IMG/VR virus record: IMGVR_UViG_3300030419_001475
Span: 1 to 49,883 of that record
Source of the DNA: a virus
Reading direction: 5' to 3' (one strand)
DNA length: 49,883 nucleotides
Shown: piece by piece, positions 48,910 to 49,883 of the stretch
Position numbering within the stretch: the stretch's first letter is position 1
How the letters are laid out: the number at the start of each line of letters is the position of its first letter
The notes under the pieces: generated by a model
Databases searched by the model: none
What the model was told of the DNA's origin: nothing
The model's input: the letters and a program-made list of their open reading frames with translations, nothing else
Translations under genes and position numbers: made by a program

Positions 48910-48987
48910 TTAATTTTTTATCCTTCTATTTATATCTAATGCAATTATAATAAATACAAATAGGAGTATTATGTATCCATCAAACAT
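48910..48987 (-). CDS. 25-aa membrane peptide
   Basis: MFDGYIILLFVFIIIALDIN... is almost entirely one transmembrane span with a basic C-terminus (NRRIKN). Its ATG lies inside the last codons of the upstream 51-aa gene, so translation could be coupled. Hydrophobic single-span peptides are common phage toxins or modulators, but nothing here proves expression. Confidence 0.4.
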   Translation of the reverse strand: MFDGYIILLFVFIIIALDINRRIKN

Positions 48988-49135
48988 CTGTAACTAACTT
49001 ACTCAGCTCATTCTCAAACTCTTCTGCCATTGTTTCATAATCATATACTTTATTGCCATCATCATCTTCATAAAAACAAATTGGTACTTCTATAGAGGTT
49101 GCAATAACTTCGATATGTTTAAGTTCTTCTTCCAT
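48980..49135 (-). CDS. Small acidic protein, 51 aa (EVIATS family)
   Basis: MEEELKHIEVIATSIEVPIC... shares the segment EVIATS and the leader GGAAGTTACAATG with the 80-aa gene at 49146-49388. GGGAAG precedes the start. Very acidic. Probably a diverged, shortened duplicate of its neighbour. Unknown function. Confidence 0.6.
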   Translation of the reverse strand: MEEELKHIEVIATSIEVPICFYEDDDGNKVYDYETMAEEFENELSKLVTDV

Positions 49136-49145
49136 TGTAACTTCC

Positions 49146-49388
49146 CTAAAATATTAATTCGCCTGTGTGCAACAGTTTTTTACTTGTAACATCTGTTCCG
49201 TAATCATCAACTTTTGTTACCTGCTCAATATCACCAAGTACAACACCATTATCAAGCATAAAACCTATTAGTTCGTGTTTTTGATTAGGATTACCGCTAC
49301 CTTTGAGTATTAAGTAACCCTTATTTATTTTACTTAAATCATAAGAGGTTGCAATAACCTCGTATGATTCGTTGTTTTCTTCTTTCAT
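49146..49388 (-). CDS. Hypothetical protein, 80 aa (EVIATS family)
   Basis: MKEENNESYEVIATSYDLSK followed by a beta-like region (GYLILKGSGNPNQKHELIGFMLDNGVVLGD). The start region and ribosome-binding site are repeated in the 51-aa gene downstream. AGGAAG precedes the start. Unrecognised. Confidence 0.6.
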   Translation of the reverse strand: MKEENNESYEVIATSYDLSKINKGYLILKGSGNPNQKHELIGFMLDNGVVLGDIEQVTKVDDYGTDVTSKKLLHTGELIF

Positions 49389-49403
49389 TGTAACTTCCTT
49401 TGT

Positions 49404-49829
49404 TTACTTATCAAAGTATTTGTCTAATTTATGTTGAGCTTCTTTCATATCTCCAAATTGGATATCTCGCAATATTTCTTTTATACGTTCCTTTTTGATG
49501 TCTTTACTCGACTTCTCTACTTTTACCATAGTTTTAGGAATAAAGCGCAACTTATCACTCTTTTTAACTTGGTGATTTAAATCTTGTGTAACTTCTTCAC
49601 TTTGTTCAGTAATATTAAATTTTAACGTAATATTTCGTATTGTATCAATAATACTTAATGGAATATCTGTTTTATATAAATTTTTACGTAACCTATCAAT
49701 ATATTTTGTAAGTGATAATTTACTTGTAAATGTAATAATTTTTGAGGTTGTATTTTCTTCTGTATAAACTTTAATTTCTAAAGTTGTATCATCTATTGTA
49801 ATAATTTCAGTAGTTGGTTTTTTATTCAT
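49404..49829 (-). CDS. Hypothetical early protein, 141 aa
   Basis: Beta-like N-terminus (EIITIDDTTLEIKVYTEENTTSKIITFTS) and a helical, Lys-rich C-terminus (DIKKERIKEILRDIQFGDMKEAQHKLDKYF). Head gene of the leftward early block: the next thing upstream, across the contig junction, is the terminator at 115-151. The first 24 codons lie in the terminal repeat and reappear at 1-72. No clear Shine-Dalgarno; ATATAAT overlaps the start region. Function unknown. Confidence 0.65.
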   Translation of the reverse strand: MNKKPTTEIITIDDTTLEIKVYTEENTTSKIITFTSKLSLTKYIDRLRKNLYKTDIPLSIIDTIRNITLKFNITEQSEEVTQDLNHQVKKSDKLRFIPKTMVKVEKSSKDIKKERIKEILRDIQFGDMKEAQHKLDKYFDK

Positions 49830-49883
49830 TATATCAGTATGTGGTTTTGTTAAGTTACTCCAAATATGTGTAAAAAAATAAGG
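49758..49883. repeat. Right copy of terminal redundancy
   Basis: Near-perfect copy of bases 1-125, with C at 49835 (T at 78) and seven instead of six A residues near the end. It covers the start of the gene at 49404-49829 and ends inside the first strand of the terminator hairpin. Confidence 0.9.

Noticed and set aside
1-49883. Prophage or integrated element
   Set aside because: No integrase, attachment-site-like repeats or bacterial flanking genes; the ends overlap each other instead.

Overview
The window reads as an essentially complete genome of a lytic, tailed, podovirus-like bacteriophage, AT-rich throughout. The first 125 bases recur almost perfectly as the last 126, so the contig closes on itself (circular map or circularly permuted/terminally redundant DNA, about 49.76 kb of unique sequence). 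Genes are densely packed with many 1- and 4-base start/stop overlaps (TAATG, ATGA) and Shine-Dalgarno sites, which fits a bacterial virus using the standard bacterial code. I see no integrase, transposase, tRNA, rRNA or CRISPR array. Gene families such as the FSGGLNT-type tail protein, the MPYGKGTYG mini-protein and the S74 fibre are ones I associate with environmental (largely aquatic) phage genomes; the host cannot be named from this sequence.

Layout. Bases 1-597 hold the start of the closing gene and one leftward gene. Bases 598-1191 are a large, structured, non-coding control region from which transcription diverges. Rightward genes (1192-35057) form the virion and lysis block: two small Cys-rich proteins and a metallophosphatase; small and large terminase, portal, scaffold, major capsid and decoration-like protein; connector/adaptor genes; fibre genes ending in a YadA-like/peptidase-S74 tail fibre; a cluster of very small membrane proteins ending in an M15 endolysin; a 693-aa tail protein; then a run of probable internal (ejected) virion proteins dominated by a 2128-aa polypeptide.

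Leftward genes (49829 down to 35236) form the early/replication block: small unknowns, a MoxR-type AAA+ ATPase with a vWA-domain partner, a Cys-cluster RecB/Cas4-like nuclease, a Sak/ERF-like annealing protein with a DUF669-like partner, a DnaB-like helicase, two PD-(D/E)XK resolvase-like proteins, a DNA methyltransferase and a MazG/Nmad1-like protein. No DNA or RNA polymerase gene is visible, so the phage probably borrows both from its host.

The most unusual content lies between the genes. A composite element, an AT-dinucleotide palindrome plus AGCCTAGGCT-type hairpins, occurs three times, at three transcription-unit boundaries (about 1.0, 35.2 and 42.9 kb). Three compact multi-stem RNA candidates each sit directly in front of a ribosome-binding site or start codon (2.4, 41.5 and 48.8 kb). 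A possible H-type pseudoknot followed by mutually exclusive hairpins lies in the main control region (842-925). A ribbon-helix-helix-like gene sits beside a 14-base motif that recurs in the main control region.
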